Part shown: one piece after another, positions 52,567 through 60,212 of the stretch
Layout: the number at the start of each line of letters is the position of its first letter
How positions within the stretch are numbered: position 1 is the first letter of the stretch
NCBI RefSeq assembly: GCF_015594725.1
Contig: NZ_JADNRC010000016.1
Coordinates: 1 to 64,000 of the forward strand
Length of the DNA: 64,000 nt
Direction of reading: 5' to 3'
Source of the DNA: Flavobacterium sp. ALJ2
Lineage (GTDB): Bacteria > Bacteroidota > Bacteroidia > Flavobacteriales > Flavobacteriaceae
The notes under the pieces: model-generated
Database searches by the model: none
What the model was told of the DNA's origin: nothing
Seen by the model: only the letters and a program-made list of their open reading frames with translations
Made by a program: the position numbers and the translations under genes

Positions 52567-52743
52567 AATTATATATAAAGATTTTTTTAGGAGTAAAATT
52601 TCATTTAAGTTTTTTTAATATATGAATTAGTATAAATAGAGTTGATTGGTAAGCTCTTAATATAAATTTTTTAATATTGTTTTAATTTTTTTTGGAGAAA
52701 AAATTTAATTAATCCGTTTTAAATTCTAGAACGGATTTTTTTT
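52567..52743 (+). ncRNA. Candidate low-oxygen small RNA
   Basis: A transcript from the promoter above would begin near 52567, about 7 nt after the -7 element. It would run to the hairpin AATCCGTT-AACGGATT (52711-52737) with its T run, about 175 nt in all. No open frame longer than a few codons lies inside. The flanking genes do not explain the terminator: the sulfatase-fold gene runs the other way, and ruvX has its own -7 element downstream. The start and length are inferred from signals only. Confidence 0.5.
52711..52743 (+). terminator. Terminator of the candidate small RNA
   Basis: An 8-bp stem (AATCCGTT with AACGGATT, 11-nt loop) followed directly by a T run on the + strand. Confidence 0.75.
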
Positions 52744-52772
52744 AGAGCCTATTTAAATTTTAAAGAGGCTCT
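52744..52772 (+). terminator. Second hairpin behind the small-RNA terminator
   Basis: AGAGCCT pairs with AGGCTCT around a 15-nt A/T loop. It follows the first terminator without a gap and has no strong T run, so it may be a back-up or a repeat. Confidence 0.4.
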
Positions 52773-52797
52773 AAAGGTATCTGGTTTCTACTTTATG

Positions 52798-52805
52798 TAT
52801 CTTTG
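52798..52805 (+). promoter_or_regulatory. -7 promoter element of ruvX
   Basis: TATCTTTG fits TAnnTTTG, 19 nt before the ATG at 52825. Confidence 0.55.
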
Positions 52806-52824
52806 TATTATAATTTTAATTAAG

Positions 52825-53241
52825 ATGCCAAGAATTCTCGCTATAGATTACGGAAAGAAAAGAACAGGAATAGCTGTTACTGATGAATTGCAAATTATTG
52901 CTTCGGGTTTAACAACAATTCCGTCGCATACAACGATCGATTTTTTAAAGGATTATTTTGCTAAAGAAAGGGTCGAAGCGGTCTTAATCGGTGAACCAAA
53001 ACAAATGAATGGAGAGCCATCAGAAAGCGCTTCGATTATAAAAGGTTTTGTAACTCATTTTTCTAATATTTTCCCTGATATGAAAGTGGTTCGTGTAGAC
53101 GAGAGATTTACTTCTAAAATGGCTTTCCAAACAATGATTGATAGTGGACTTAGTAAAAAGCAACGTCAGAATAAAGGTTTGATTGATGAAATCTCTGCAA
53201 CAATAATGCTTCAGGACTATTTATCCCGAAAAATGTATTAA
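52825..53241 (+). CDS. ruvX: Putative pre-16S rRNA nuclease / Holliday junction resolvase family protein
   Basis: A 138-residue RNase H-fold protein of the YqgF family. ATG 52825 is used because MPRILAIDYGKKRTGIAVTD is the conserved start with the first catalytic Asp; an upstream start at 52795 lies inside the promoter element. Other motifs are VLIGEPKQMNG, VVRVDERFTSKMA and the late Asp in LIDEISATIMLQDYL. In E. coli YqgF trims the 5' end of 16S rRNA. Confidence 0.9.
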   Translation: MPRILAIDYGKKRTGIAVTDELQIIASGLTTIPSHTTIDFLKDYFAKERVEAVLIGEPKQMNGEPSESASIIKGFVTHFSNIFPDMKVVRVDERFTSKMAFQTMIDSGLSKKQRQNKGLIDEISATIMLQDYLSRKMY

Positions 53242-53328
53242 CATTTAAGCAGTTTTATTTCGAAAACGTTTTAGAAAACTATAACTTTTCAGATGAAATT
53301 TATAGTTTTTTTTTGGAATTTTATGAAG

Positions 53329-53336
53329 TATCTTTG
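53329..53336 (+). promoter_or_regulatory. -7 promoter element of mqo
   Basis: TATCTTTG fits TAnnTTTG, 20 nt before the mqo ATG, which would give a leader of about 13 nt. Confidence 0.55.
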
Positions 53337-53356
53337 CACTTTAAAATTTTCTTGCT

Positions 53357-54850
53357 ATGTCCGACAAAACCATACGTTCAAATACCGAAGTAGTACTTAT
53401 TGGTGCTGGAATTATGAGTGCAACTCTTGGGTTAATCTTAAAAGAATTACAGCCAGATTTAAAAATTGAAATTTACGAAAGATTAGATGTTGCCGCAGCT
53501 GAAAGCTCTGATGCTTGGAATAATGCTGGAACAGGACATTCTGCATTTTGTGAATTAAATTATACTCCAGAAAAAAATGGCAGTATTGATCCTAAAAAAG
53601 CAATTAGTATTGCAGAATCTTTTGAGGTTTCTCGTCAGTTTTGGTCTTATTTAGTACAGCAAAATAAAATTACATCTCCAGATAATTTTATAAAAAGTGT
53701 TCCTCATATGAGTTTTGTTTGGGGAGAAAAAAATGTAGATTATCTTAAAAAAAGATTTGAAGCATTACATCAAAATCCGATATTTAAAGAGATGGTTTTT
53801 AGTGCTGATTTTTCTCAATTAAAAGAATGGATGCCTTTAGTAATGGAAGGAAGAGATGCTTCAGATAAATTTGCTGCAACTTTTATGAAAATTGGAACAG
53901 ATGTAAATTTTGGAGAATTAACAAGAAGCATGTTCAATTATCTAGGAAAACTGGATGGTGTGACAATTCATTTTAACCACGAAGTAAAAAAGTTAAAGCA
54001 ACGTGAAGATAAATCTTGGAGAATTAAAATCACAGATTTATCAACTGGCCAAACCAAAAAAGTATATACTAAATTCGTTTTTATTGGTGCTGGTGGAGGA
54101 TCTTTACCTTTATTAGAAAAGGCAAATGTTGCTGAAGGAAAAGGATTTGGAGGTTTCCCAGTGAGTGGACAATGGTTAAAATGTACCAATCCAGAAGTTA
54201 TTCTTCAACATCAGGCCAAAGTTTATGGAAAAGCAAGTGTTGGTGCACCGCCAATGTCGGTTCCTCACATCGATACTAGAATGATAGATGGAGAAAGAGC
54301 TTTGCTCTTTGGACCATTTGCAGGATTTTCAACTCGATTTTTAAAGAATGGATCCTATATGGATTTACCTATGTCTATTAAAACAGATAATATAATACCA
54401 ATGTTGGCGGCTGGGTATCATAATATTCCACTTACTAAATATTTAATTGAGCAAGTGAGACAATCGCCTAAAGACAGAATGAACGCTTTACGTGAATACT
54501 TGCCAAATGCGAAATCTAAAGATTGGAAATTAGAACGTGCAGGACAACGTGTTCAGGTTATTAAAAAAGACGAAAAAGAAGGCGGAATTCTTGAATTTGG
54601 AACAGAAGTAATTAATACCGAAGATGGAACATTAGCTGTTTTATTAGGAGCTTCTCCAGGAGCTTCAACTGCAGTTTCAATTATGATAGGGTTGATTAAT
54701 AAGTGTTTTAAAGATAAAGTTAAAACACCAGAATGGAATGAAAAGTTCAAAGCAATGATTCCCTCTTATGGTCAAACCTTAAATGATAAACCAGAGTTAT
54801 TGGCCGAAATAAGAAAAAATACTGCAGCTGCTTTAAAATTGAATAATTAA
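53357..54850 (+). CDS. mqo: Malate:quinone oxidoreductase
   Basis: Mqo oxidises malate to oxaloacetate at the inner membrane and passes electrons to the quinone pool. The 497 residues start with an FAD Rossmann motif (VVLIGAGIMSATLG, about 12-25). SSDAWNNAGTGHSAFCELNY is the family segment for substrate binding, and VLLGASPGASTAVSIMIGLI (about 428) closes the FAD site. Length matches the family. Confidence 0.96.
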   Translation: MSDKTIRSNTEVVLIGAGIMSATLGLILKELQPDLKIEIYERLDVAAAESSDAWNNAGTGHSAFCELNYTPEKNGSIDPKKAISIAESFEVSRQFWSYLVQQNKITSPDNFIKSVPHMSFVWGEKNVDYLKKRFEALHQNPIFKEMVFSADFSQLKEWMPLVMEGRDASDKFAATFMKIGTDVNFGELTRSMFNYLGKLDGVTIHFNHEVKKLKQREDKSWRIKITDLSTGQTKKVYTKFVFIGAGGGSLPLLEKANVAEGKGFGGFPVSGQWLKCTNPEVILQHQAKVYGKASVGAPPMSVPHIDTRMIDGERALLFGPFAGFSTRFLKNGSYMDLPMSIKTDNIIPMLAAGYHNIPLTKYLIEQVRQSPKDRMNALREYLPNAKSKDWKLERAGQRVQVIKKDEKEGGILEFGTEVINTEDGTLAVLLGASPGASTAVSIMIGLINKCFKDKVKTPEWNEKFKAMIPSYGQTLNDKPELLAEIRKNTAAALKLNN

Positions 54851-54876
54851 CGTAGTGATGAAAATATATTTAAATA

Positions 54877-54910
54877 AAAATCCAGATTAATTAATCTGGA
54901 TTTTTTGCTA
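54877..54910. terminator. Bidirectional terminator between mqo and the FUSC gene
   Basis: A perfect 14+14-bp palindrome (AAAATCCAGATTAA with TTAATCTGGATTTT) followed by T on the + strand. The stop codon of the FUSC gene (54891) is part of it. Confidence 0.8.
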
Positions 54911-57119
54911 TAAACTCTTTTGTAATAGTAAGTATTTTATCAGATAGATCCGTCATCCATATTAATTGTTCGATTACTAGTTGTGCTTCTTGCATTTTGG
55001 ATTCTCTTGCATTTTCGTCAAGTTCATTATTATTTTCTAATTGGCTGAAATTTTTTCTTTTTAATTCTTCAAAATGAAAAGTTAATTTTTCTACATTAAT
55101 GTCTTTGTTTGTGTATATAGCTGTTTTTTCATGTCTTAAGATAGCAATTGAGTGATTCAAATTAGAAATAACAATATCAATTACAAAATTAAATGATTCA
55201 GATGCTGAAGTCGTTTTATGGGATTGTATATAGGTACCTAAAGATGCTGAAGATGAAAGCAAGGAATGATTTAGTACAGCTAGCTTGTTTATTTGAGGGA
55301 GTTGCTTTTGTTTCGACTTAGGTTCTTGAACCATTCTTTGGAAAGAAGTCATCAGATTTCCAATTTCGATAAAGGCATTTTTTCTGGCTAAACGATAAGA
55401 CGTAGGTAAAGTTCCTTTTTTATTATAGTATTCGGCAATTTCTCGTAAATAGTTTTTATTAGCTTCAATAGATTTTTCTAAAAATGATGCAGCGTTTAAG
55501 AATTCCCAAGCTGGCCATAAATAATAATTTGCTAAAAAGGCCAATGTAGCACCAACAAGAGAATCTAATATTCTGAACTGAATAACTTCAAGAATATTAG
55601 GAGTTAGGATTCCATAAACAAATACTACATACATAGTAACCAGTGTGGTGCTTATTTTGTAATTGCTTTGTGTAAAAGAAATACCAATGAGCATACAAAA
55701 AATAGCGAATATGCTTATTGCAATATGGTTGTGTACTAAAGATACAATTCCAAAAGCTATTAATCCACCTAAAATGGTTCCAAAAACGCGATTATAAGAG
55801 CGCTCTTTGGTTAATCCGTAACCAGGGCGCATAATTACTACAATAGTTAATAAAATCCAATATACGTTTTGAAATGGAAGTAATTTTCCAATTATGAAAC
55901 CTAACATTATAGTTATGGTAAGGCGTAGTGAATGTCTGAAAAATATAGATGAGAAGCTAAAGTTTTCAATTAATGTGCGTATCGGATAATATTGTGGAGT
56001 CAGGAATTTTTCAAGTTCCTTGTTTTTTTCTTTGAAATCAAAAGAATGAATAGCTGATGAAAAAGCCATTTCTACAATTTTTATTTTTTCGACCTGTTTT
56101 TGAGCATACTTCAGCATATTGGTAAGCATCCAAACTCCCTCGGAGGCTTCAATTTTACCTAGATTGTTTTTATATGCATCAATTGCAGATTGTAATCCAT
56201 CTAACTCCTTTTTTAAATCGTTTATAGAGATGTATTCGGAGGCTTTATGAACACTTTTGGATAGTTTTTTTAATGTAGAGGCAAGTTTGTAAGCCAGATT
56301 CTGATAAGAACGCAATGCTTCGGGATGGTCACTAAATTTTTTGTGTAATTTATTATGATCAAATGAGGTAGATAGTGCTAATTCCTGAATTTCGACTAAT
56401 GTTATAAAAACAATAAGCATTTTTCGGTTTTGACTGGAGTCTCCAGATGTGGCTTTATTACCAATAAGCACTTGTCTCAAATTCTCATGAATTTGGTTTA
56501 ATTCAACTTGAAGATGTAATTGTTTCTCAATGATCTTTTTTCTGTCGGCGTCAGGATTCCATAAATCACCTCTAAGTTTTAAGTATTTTGCAGTTAGTCG
56601 AATTCCATCGGCAATTTGTAATTCGACATAGCGATGGGGTTTTACATAATGAAAAATAAGTGACACGATTAAATAAAATAAACCTCCTGTAAAAATATAG
56701 CTAGAATGTAATACAGCTTCCCAGCCTTCGTGTAAGTGAGCAAATGATAGCGAAATAGAAAGTAAAGCTGAGAATGATGCCATAGTTGCTCTTTGCCCAT
56801 AAACAGAAATCATAGATGATAGGAAAAGTAATATTCCTAAAAACGGATAGAACAACCAAGGAAATGGGTATACAAGATTAACTAATAGGTTGACGCATGA
56901 AACAATTAGAGCCGTAACTATAATTCCTTTTATTTTATGTTTAAGATTACTAGGAATATCACTTGGATAAGTATAAAAAGCCCCAAGCGCAATTGTAAAG
57001 CCAATTTCAAAATAGCCTAAAAAGTTAAAAAACAAAACAGGTACAACAGATGCAAGTGTAACTTTTGAAGCGTTGATAAAAGAAGTATTGTTTGTGAATT
57101 TAACGATGCGATCGAACAT
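54891..57119 (-). CDS. FUSC/YccS-type inner membrane protein
   Basis: A 742-residue protein with two membrane blocks of about six helices (about residues 15-165 and 395-520), each followed by a soluble helical region, the layout of YccS/YhfK and aromatic-acid exporter AaeB relatives. The conserved VIMRPGYGLTKERSYNRVFG and GTILGGLIAFG lie in the second block. Family members export aromatic acids or other small organics. The substrate is unknown. Confidence 0.87.
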   Translation of the reverse strand: MFDRIVKFTNNTSFINASKVTLASVVPVLFFNFLGYFEIGFTIALGAFYTYPSDIPSNLKHKIKGIIVTALIVSCVNLLVNLVYPFPWLFYPFLGILLFLSSMISVYGQRATMASFSALLSISLSFAHLHEGWEAVLHSSYIFTGGLFYLIVSLIFHYVKPHRYVELQIADGIRLTAKYLKLRGDLWNPDADRKKIIEKQLHLQVELNQIHENLRQVLIGNKATSGDSSQNRKMLIVFITLVEIQELALSTSFDHNKLHKKFSDHPEALRSYQNLAYKLASTLKKLSKSVHKASEYISINDLKKELDGLQSAIDAYKNNLGKIEASEGVWMLTNMLKYAQKQVEKIKIVEMAFSSAIHSFDFKEKNKELEKFLTPQYYPIRTLIENFSFSSIFFRHSLRLTITIMLGFIIGKLLPFQNVYWILLTIVVIMRPGYGLTKERSYNRVFGTILGGLIAFGIVSLVHNHIAISIFAIFCMLIGISFTQSNYKISTTLVTMYVVFVYGILTPNILEVIQFRILDSLVGATLAFLANYYLWPAWEFLNAASFLEKSIEANKNYLREIAEYYNKKGTLPTSYRLARKNAFIEIGNLMTSFQRMVQEPKSKQKQLPQINKLAVLNHSLLSSSASLGTYIQSHKTTSASESFNFVIDIVISNLNHSIAILRHEKTAIYTNKDINVEKLTFHFEELKRKNFSQLENNNELDENARESKMQEAQLVIEQLIWMTDLSDKILTITKEFIAKNPD

Positions 57120-57246
57120 ATGAATAGGTTTACTAGCAAAGATAAGAATTGTATGAATTGTTTAGCAAAAATAGTGGCTTTGATTTAAATAGAAATCAAA
57201 AAGCATATAATATGATTTATAGAATTATTCATTGACTATTTTTTAC

Positions 57247-57254
57247 TATTTTTG
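57247..57254 (+). promoter_or_regulatory. -7 promoter element of def
   Basis: TATTTTTG fits TAnnTTTG, 62 nt before the ATG of def. Confidence 0.5.
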
Positions 57255-57316
57255 CCAACCTAATTCAGAATAATGAAATTCTGGATTAATAGTCGTTAAT
57301 ACATAATACAACAAGA

Positions 57317-57907
57317 ATGATTTTACCAATTATAGGATATGGTGATCCTGTTTTAAGAAAAGTTGGAGAGGCAGTTTCGCCTGAACATCCCAATTTGAAA
57401 GAAACAATAGCTAACATGTACGAAACTATGTACAATGCTTATGGAGTAGGTCTTGCTGCACCACAAGTTGGTTTGGCCTTGCGTTTATTTGTAATTGACA
57501 CGACTCCTTTTAGCGATGACGAAGATTTGCCAGCAGATGAACAAAAAGAGTTGAAAGGATTTAAAAGAACTTTTATCAATGCCAAAATTCTAAAAGAAGA
57601 TGGTGAAGAGTGGAGTTTTAATGAAGGTTGCCTGAGTATTCCAGATGTTCGTGAGGATGTTTACAGACACGAAAGAATTACAATTGAATATTGTGAGGAA
57701 GATTTTGTCGTAAAAACCGAAGTGTTTGATGGTTTAATTGCCAGAGTAATTCAGCATGAATATGATCATATCGAAGGAATTTTGTTTACAGATAAAATTT
57801 CATCATTAAAAAAACGTTTAATTCAAAAGAAATTAAAAAACATTACCGAAGGCAAAACTTTTCAAGAATACAGAATGAAATTTGCTGCTGCTAAAAAAGG
57901 AAGATAG
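57317..57907 (+). CDS. def: Peptide deformylase
   Basis: Removes the formyl group from new proteins. The 196 residues show motif 1 GVGLAAPQVGL (about 43-53), motif 2 EGCLSIP (about 106-112, with the metal Cys) and motif 3 HEYDHIEGI (about 147-155, metal His pair and Glu). An acidic insert (SDDEDLPADEQKE) between motifs 1 and 2 is common in bacteroidete enzymes. DUF5606 and mazG follow on the same strand. Confidence 0.95.
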   Translation: MILPIIGYGDPVLRKVGEAVSPEHPNLKETIANMYETMYNAYGVGLAAPQVGLALRLFVIDTTPFSDDEDLPADEQKELKGFKRTFINAKILKEDGEEWSFNEGCLSIPDVREDVYRHERITIEYCEEDFVVKTEVFDGLIARVIQHEYDHIEGILFTDKISSLKKRLIQKKLKNITEGKTFQEYRMKFAAAKKGR

Positions 57908-57970
57908 TTTTTGAAATTCTTTAGATAAAAAAATAAAATAACCGAATTCTTAATACTAATTATAATAAAC

Positions 57971-58453
57971 ATGAATTTAGAAAAAATATTAGCTATTTCT
58001 GGGAAACCAGGTTTATACGCATTAAAAGTACAAACGCGTACAGGATTTGTAGCTGAATCATTAATTGATGGAAAAAAAATCACTGTTAGCTTAAAGAGTA
58101 ACGTAAGTTTATTGTCAGAAATTTCAATTTATACTTATGAAGGAGAAAAACCTTTGTCTGAAGTAATGCAATTAATTGCAGTAAAAGAAAACAAAGGACC
58201 AGCTATTTCTCATAAAGAAGATAATGCTACTTTAGGAGCTTATTTTAAAGAAATTTTGCCTCAATACGACGAAGAAAGAGTGTATCCTTCAGACATTAAA
58301 AAAGTATTGAACTGGTACAATATGCTTCAGGCAAAAGGATTAGTTACAGATTTAGCACCTGCACCTGCAGCAGCTAAAGAAGAAACTCCAGTTCTTGAAG
58401 AGACAAAAAAAGCACCAGCAAAAAAAGCTAAAACAGCTGCTGAAAAAAAATAG
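57971..58453 (+). CDS. DUF5606 family protein
   Basis: A 160-residue protein with a small beta-rich N-terminal domain (MNLEKILAISGKPGLYALKV), a helical middle (about 75-125) and a low-complexity Ala/Lys/Glu tail (APAPAAAKEETP to the end). This matches DUF5606, which in flavobacteria regularly stands beside def and mazG. Function is unknown; the tail could bind nucleic acid. Confidence 0.82.
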   Translation: MNLEKILAISGKPGLYALKVQTRTGFVAESLIDGKKITVSLKSNVSLLSEISIYTYEGEKPLSEVMQLIAVKENKGPAISHKEDNATLGAYFKEILPQYDEERVYPSDIKKVLNWYNMLQAKGLVTDLAPAPAAAKEETPVLEETKKAPAKKAKTAAEKK

Positions 58454-58552
58454 TTTCAATTAATTGAACGATATTTAATCCTGTTAAGATGATTTCTTGA
58501 CAGGATTTTTTACTTTTACACGAATTGGTTACCAACTTAAAATTACTTCAAA

Positions 58553-59323
58553 ATGAGTAAAGAACTGCAATTACAAGCCTTTGAGAGATTATTAAATATA
58601 ATGGATGATTTGCGTGAAAAATGCCCTTGGGACATGAAGCAGACGATACAAAGTTTACGTCATCTTACTATTGAAGAAACATACGAATTGGGTGATGCAA
58701 TTCTGGATAATGATCTGAATGAAGTAAAAAAAGAATTAGGAGATTTGTTATTGCACATTGTTTTTTATGCCAAAATAGGTAGCGAAACAAATGATTTCGA
58801 TATAGCTGATGTGTGTAATGAAATTTGCGAAAAACTTATTCATCGTCATCCTCATATTTATAGCGATACGGTTGTGAAAGATGAAGAAGAAGTAAAACAA
58901 AACTGGGAAAAACTAAAGCTAAAAGAAGGAAAGAAATCTGTTTTAGAAGGCGTTCCAAAGAGTTTACCAGCATTAGTTAAAGCAAGTAGAATACAAGATA
59001 AAGTAAAAGGAGTAGGCTTTGATTGGGAAGAACCACATCAGGTTTGGGATAAGGTACAAGAAGAATTACAAGAACTACAGGCTGAAGTTAAAGCGGGTGA
59101 TCAGGATAAAATAGAAGCAGAGTTTGGAGATGTTTTATTCTCGATGATAAATTATGCAAGATTTTTAAATGTAAATCCCGAAGATGCTTTGGAACGTACC
59201 AATAAAAAATTCATAAAGCGATTTCAATATCTTGAAAGTAAAGCAGGAGAATTAGGAAAACCATTAATGGATATGACCTTGGCAGAAATGGATGTTTTTT
59301 GGAACGAAGCAAAAAAGCTGTAA
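58553..59323 (+). CDS. mazG: Nucleoside triphosphate pyrophosphohydrolase
   Basis: MazG hydrolyses nucleoside triphosphates to monophosphates, cleaning damaged dNTPs. The 256-residue protein has two tandem MazG domains: EETYELGDAI and KKELGDLLLHIVFYAKI (about 40-80), then EEPHQVWDKVQEELQELQAE and IEAEFGDVLFSMINYARF (about 160-205). The EExxE/ExxD metal motif is in both. It converges with the Crp/Fnr gene with no gap. Confidence 0.93.
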   Translation: MSKELQLQAFERLLNIMDDLREKCPWDMKQTIQSLRHLTIEETYELGDAILDNDLNEVKKELGDLLLHIVFYAKIGSETNDFDIADVCNEICEKLIHRHPHIYSDTVVKDEEEVKQNWEKLKLKEGKKSVLEGVPKSLPALVKASRIQDKVKGVGFDWEEPHQVWDKVQEELQELQAEVKAGDQDKIEAEFGDVLFSMINYARFLNVNPEDALERTNKKFIKRFQYLESKAGELGKPLMDMTLAEMDVFWNEAKKL

Positions 59324-60004
59324 TTATTCAGCAATTTTCTTTAAGGCGTTAATGTTTTTTAAAACAATTTTTTTACCAATTAATTCAATTACATCTAATT
59401 TTTTAAAATCTGATAATAATCGGATACAACTTTCTGTAGCGGTACCAATCATGCTAGCCAGTTCATCTCTAGAAAGTTGTATTTTTAGAGTATTATCTTT
59501 GTTTTCACCAAAAGTATCATGTAGGTATAGTAATGTTTCGGCCAAACGTGATTTAACAGTTTTTTGAGCTAAGGAAACAGTATGGTTATCTGATTCTTTT
59601 AAATCATCACAAATTGTTTTCATGACATTCATAGAAAACTGATTATTTTGATTAAAGAAATTGATGATTTCTGTTTTTGGAATAAAACATACTTCCATAT
59701 CATCTAATGCTTTTGCACTCAAATTAGCAGGTTCGTTACTAATCATAGATCGCTGGCCTAAAAGTTCTCCCGATTTTACAAGTTTAACAATTTGGTCTTT
59801 ACCGTTGGCACTTAGTTTAGAAAGTTTACCCACACCATCTTTTACACAGAAAACACCATTAGTTACTTCGCCTTCTTCAAAGATAGAATCACCTTTCTTA
59901 ATAGTATAGGTAGTTTTACTATTCGCTAATTTTATAACTTCATCTTTGTTTAAAGCTTTTAACGAAGTAAGTTGTCTTACAATACATTGGTCACATTTAT
60001 TCAT
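59324..60004 (-). CDS. Crp/Fnr family transcription regulator
   Basis: A 226-residue regulator: cyclic-nucleotide-binding beta roll (about 20-130, IKKGDSIFEEGEVTNGVFCV), dimer helix, and a winged-helix DNA-binding domain (LSRDELASMIGTATESCIRL, about 172-191). It has CDQC at residues 4-7 and further cysteines near 106 and 136, so an oxygen- or redox-sensing Fe-S cluster is possible but the pattern is not that of E. coli Fnr. The neighbouring ccoI and ccoSN promoters carry TGA-N6-TCA sites, and I infer that this protein binds them. Confidence 0.9.
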   Translation of the reverse strand: MNKCDQCIVRQLTSLKALNKDEVIKLANSKTTYTIKKGDSIFEEGEVTNGVFCVKDGVGKLSKLSANGKDQIVKLVKSGELLGQRSMISNEPANLSAKALDDMEVCFIPKTEIINFFNQNNQFSMNVMKTICDDLKESDNHTVSLAQKTVKSRLAETLLYLHDTFGENKDNTLKIQLSRDELASMIGTATESCIRLLSDFKKLDVIELIGKKIVLKNINALKKIAE

Positions 60005-60145
60005 AGGGGAAGTTATTTGTTTGCAAAATTAAGTATTATTATGATTTTATACTCTTAAATTTTTGAAATAATGACAGAAATGCAATTTCTATAGCTTTAT
60101 TCCCAATTTGTTTTATTAAATTTAAAAAATGTATTTTATGAGCTA

Positions 60146-60188
60146 TGATAAATGTCATATTTTTTGGTTAGATGGTTTGTGATCTTTG
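60146..60188 (+). promoter_or_regulatory. Crp/Fnr-type promoter of ccoI
   Basis: TGATAAATGTCA (60146-60157) and GATCTTTG (60181-60188, a weaker TAnnTTTG) are 35 nt apart between first bases. The palindrome is identical over 12 bases to the one upstream of ccoS. Its centre lies about 43 nt before the expected start of transcription, where class II activators bind. Confidence 0.65.
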
Positions 60189-60212
60189 TAAAAGCTTAAA
60201 ATAGTTAAATAT

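Noticed and set aside
60005..60212. Autoregulation of the Crp/Fnr gene from the ccoI operator
   Set aside because: No CAAAnnTA element lies at the matching distance on the minus strand, so I cannot support it.
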